Assembly: GCA_937914945.1 (NCBI GenBank)
Contig: CALGJF010000046.1
Location: 1 to 54,627, forward strand
Reading direction: 5' to 3'
DNA length: 54,627 bases
DNA from: an uncultured Bacteroidales bacterium
GTDB lineage: Bacteria; Bacteroidota; Bacteroidia; Bacteroidales; Bacteroidaceae
This document shows, piece by piece, positions 53,654-54,627 of the stretch (position 1 is the first letter of the stretch; every line of letters starts with the position of its first letter). The translations under genes and the position numbers were made by a program. The notes under the pieces are model-generated. The model made no database searches. It saw only the letters and a list, made by a program, of their open reading frames with translations, and was not told the DNA's origin.

Positions 53654-54056
53654 TATTTGCCATCAACCATATAAGTATTTTGGCAAACAAACAACATATA
53701 ATAAAGGCGTAACTGTAACGCTTTGGTTTTGACGATTCAAGAATCTCGCAAATTCAATAGAATACTTGTCAAAAACAAAGCAACGGGGACGCCCCATTAG
53801 GTATGATATATACCAATACTAATTTCCCAAAAGTTTCGCCTATAAAACATTGGGAGATAGGGAGGGTTGTATATATACTACTCGTGGGGCTTTCGGCGTT
53901 GCTCGTTTCGACAAGTAGGGCAATGCGAGAGCCTTTGAATCGTGGAACGAGCAGCAGACGGCTCCACGTTTCTTTTATATATGTTCATTGTTATAAATCA
54001 TGTATCCAGGCAAGGGGAGCCGATTGCCTATCATCAAGTTCTAATTTTATATAACA
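53654..54056 (+). ncRNA. Long structured 5' leader RNA, possible attenuator
   Basis: Helices visible from the sequence: 53656-53661/53682-53687; 53706-53710/53789-53793 enclosing a 13-of-14-pair helix 53720-53733/53768-53781; 53800-53804/53810-53814; 53883-53887/53964-53968 enclosing 53888-53902/53920-53933 (one bulge, G-T pairs). A loop segment (53903-53909) can pair with 53944-53950, forming a pseudoknot. Alternatively CGTGGA (53941-53946) pairs with TCCACG (53963-53968) just before TTTCTTTT, a terminator-like hairpin that excludes the other pairings. I see no gene in it. The regulatory role is inference. Confidence 0.55.
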
Positions 54057-54627
54057 ATGAAACACAAGTTATTAGCAGTGCTCATTGCACTCGCGCCACC
54101 ATGGCTCCTCTGCACTCATGCCGTGGCACACGATTTTGAAGCAAATGGTATTTACTACAAAATCACAGATCACACAGCCAAAACCGTCTCTGTAACCTTC
54201 TGCGGGAACACCCACACCGATGTTGCCAACGAATACAGTGGCAACATTACAATACCCCAAGAAACAACCCACAACGCCACGAACTACAAAGTTACAGGCA
54301 TAGACTCATACGCTTTCTACAAAAACGCCGAAGTAACATCTATTACCATTCCCTATGGCATTACCAATATTGGGGATTATGCATTCTACGGGTGCACCGC
54401 CCTACCACATATTACAATACCGGCAAGCGTTACAAACATAGGCAACGAGGCCTTTACTTGCACGAGCCCGCTTGCAGAGCAAAAAATACTATGCCTGGGC
54501 AACAGTATCACAGAATTCAAAGGATATGATAAAAAACGCTACTCCGACCATATTGCAGAACTCACCGGTGCCACGGTATATAACGGCGGCATAGGTGGTG
54601 CACACATGGAGCAACGAAATGCAGCAC
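54057..54627 (+). CDS. BspA-type leucine-rich repeat protein fused to SGNH hydrolase (partial, runs off window)
   Basis: 190 codons, open at the right edge. A signal peptide (residues 1-24, ending VAHA-like AVAH) is followed by the typical BspA opening (DFEANGIYYKITDHTAKTVSV). At least two LRR_5-type repeats follow (SYAFYKNAEVTSITIPYGIT and DYAFYGCTALPHITIPASVT). From residue 142 the sequence changes to an SGNH/GDSL hydrolase start: KILCLGNSITEF holds the block I motif with probable nucleophile S150, and NGGIGGAHM carries the block II glycine. It may be a surface esterase acting on glycans or lipids, carried by an adhesive repeat region. It is preceded by the long leader RNA. Confidence 0.88.
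   Translation, partial: MKHKLLAVLIALAPPWLLCTHAVAHDFEANGIYYKITDHTAKTVSVTFCGNTHTDVANEYSGNITIPQETTHNATNYKVTGIDSYAFYKNAEVTSITIPYGITNIGDYAFYGCTALPHITIPASVTNIGNEAFTCTSPLAEQKILCLGNSITEFKGYDKKRYSDHIAELTGATVYNGGIGGAHMEQRNAA

Noticed and set aside
53803..54054. Open frame of 83 aa in the leader before the BspA/SGNH gene
   Set aside because: It coincides with the proposed structured RNA, and its codons are constrained by the helices; no protein motif. I treat it as a chance frame.
1..54627. tRNA genes, rRNA, CRISPR arrays, intact insertion sequences or an integrated phage
   Set aside because: No clover-leaf with T-loop consensus, no regular spacer-repeat array and no transposase, integrase or phage structural gene was seen in either strand.

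Overview
The window looks like a chromosomal segment of a gut- or mouth-type Bacteroidales bacterium. Three kinds of evidence support this: Bacteroidetes promoters (TTG, a 19-21 base gap, then TAnnTTTG) upstream of many genes; Bacteroidetes-specific families (TamL, DUF4296, DUF1573, type IX secretion sorting tails, BspA-type leucine-rich repeats, a hybrid two-component regulator); and the order ileS - dksA-like - lspA - DUF4296. I saw no tRNA, rRNA, CRISPR array, intact insertion sequence or phage genes.

Left part (1-1908): repeat-bearing non-coding DNA, then a divergent redox pair, oxyR (-) and thioredoxin (+), sharing a 144-base intergenic region with two facing promoters.

Accessory core (1910-30304, all minus strand): a tightly spaced run of secreted or surface proteins. 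In transcription order these are a 1299-aa Ig-like protein with a type IX sorting tail (own terminator), then an unbroken series covering about 24 kb: an outer-membrane barrel, a 4787-aa giant protein, a fibronectin-III protein, an Ig-like lipoprotein, a small type IX-tail protein, a 1322-aa fibronectin-like protein and a small lipoprotein. The giant protein has about seven N-terminal modules, a long middle, an EF-hand loop, a leucine-rich repeat region and, at its C-terminus, three tandem domains that resemble the C-terminal domain of ribosomal protein L7/L12. I regard this operon as the most interesting protein system here. A one-piece regulator (TPR - membrane segment - His-box - receiver - AraC DNA-binding) is divergently transcribed from it and lacks the kinase ATP-binding domain.

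Middle (33083-37576): an AraC-type small regulator, a DUF1573 protein, a YqhD-like iron alcohol dehydrogenase, a truncated and frameshifted ATP-binding/winged-helix pseudogene abutting a dispersed repeat, an orphan WecG/TagA-type glycosyltransferase and an unknown 223-aa protein.

Housekeeping block (37777-53493): tyrS; tamL with a metallo-hydrolase; a TrmH-type methyltransferase; ileS with dksA-like, lspA, DUF4296 and a small gene; an M18 aminopeptidase with an amino-sugar-kinase/RapZ fusion; and gdhA.

Right end (53494-54627): a roughly 400-base transcribed leader with nested helices, a possible pseudoknot and a possible attenuator, leading into a BspA-type leucine-rich repeat protein fused to an SGNH hydrolase that runs off the window. 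All calls come from reading the sequence; no database search was done.
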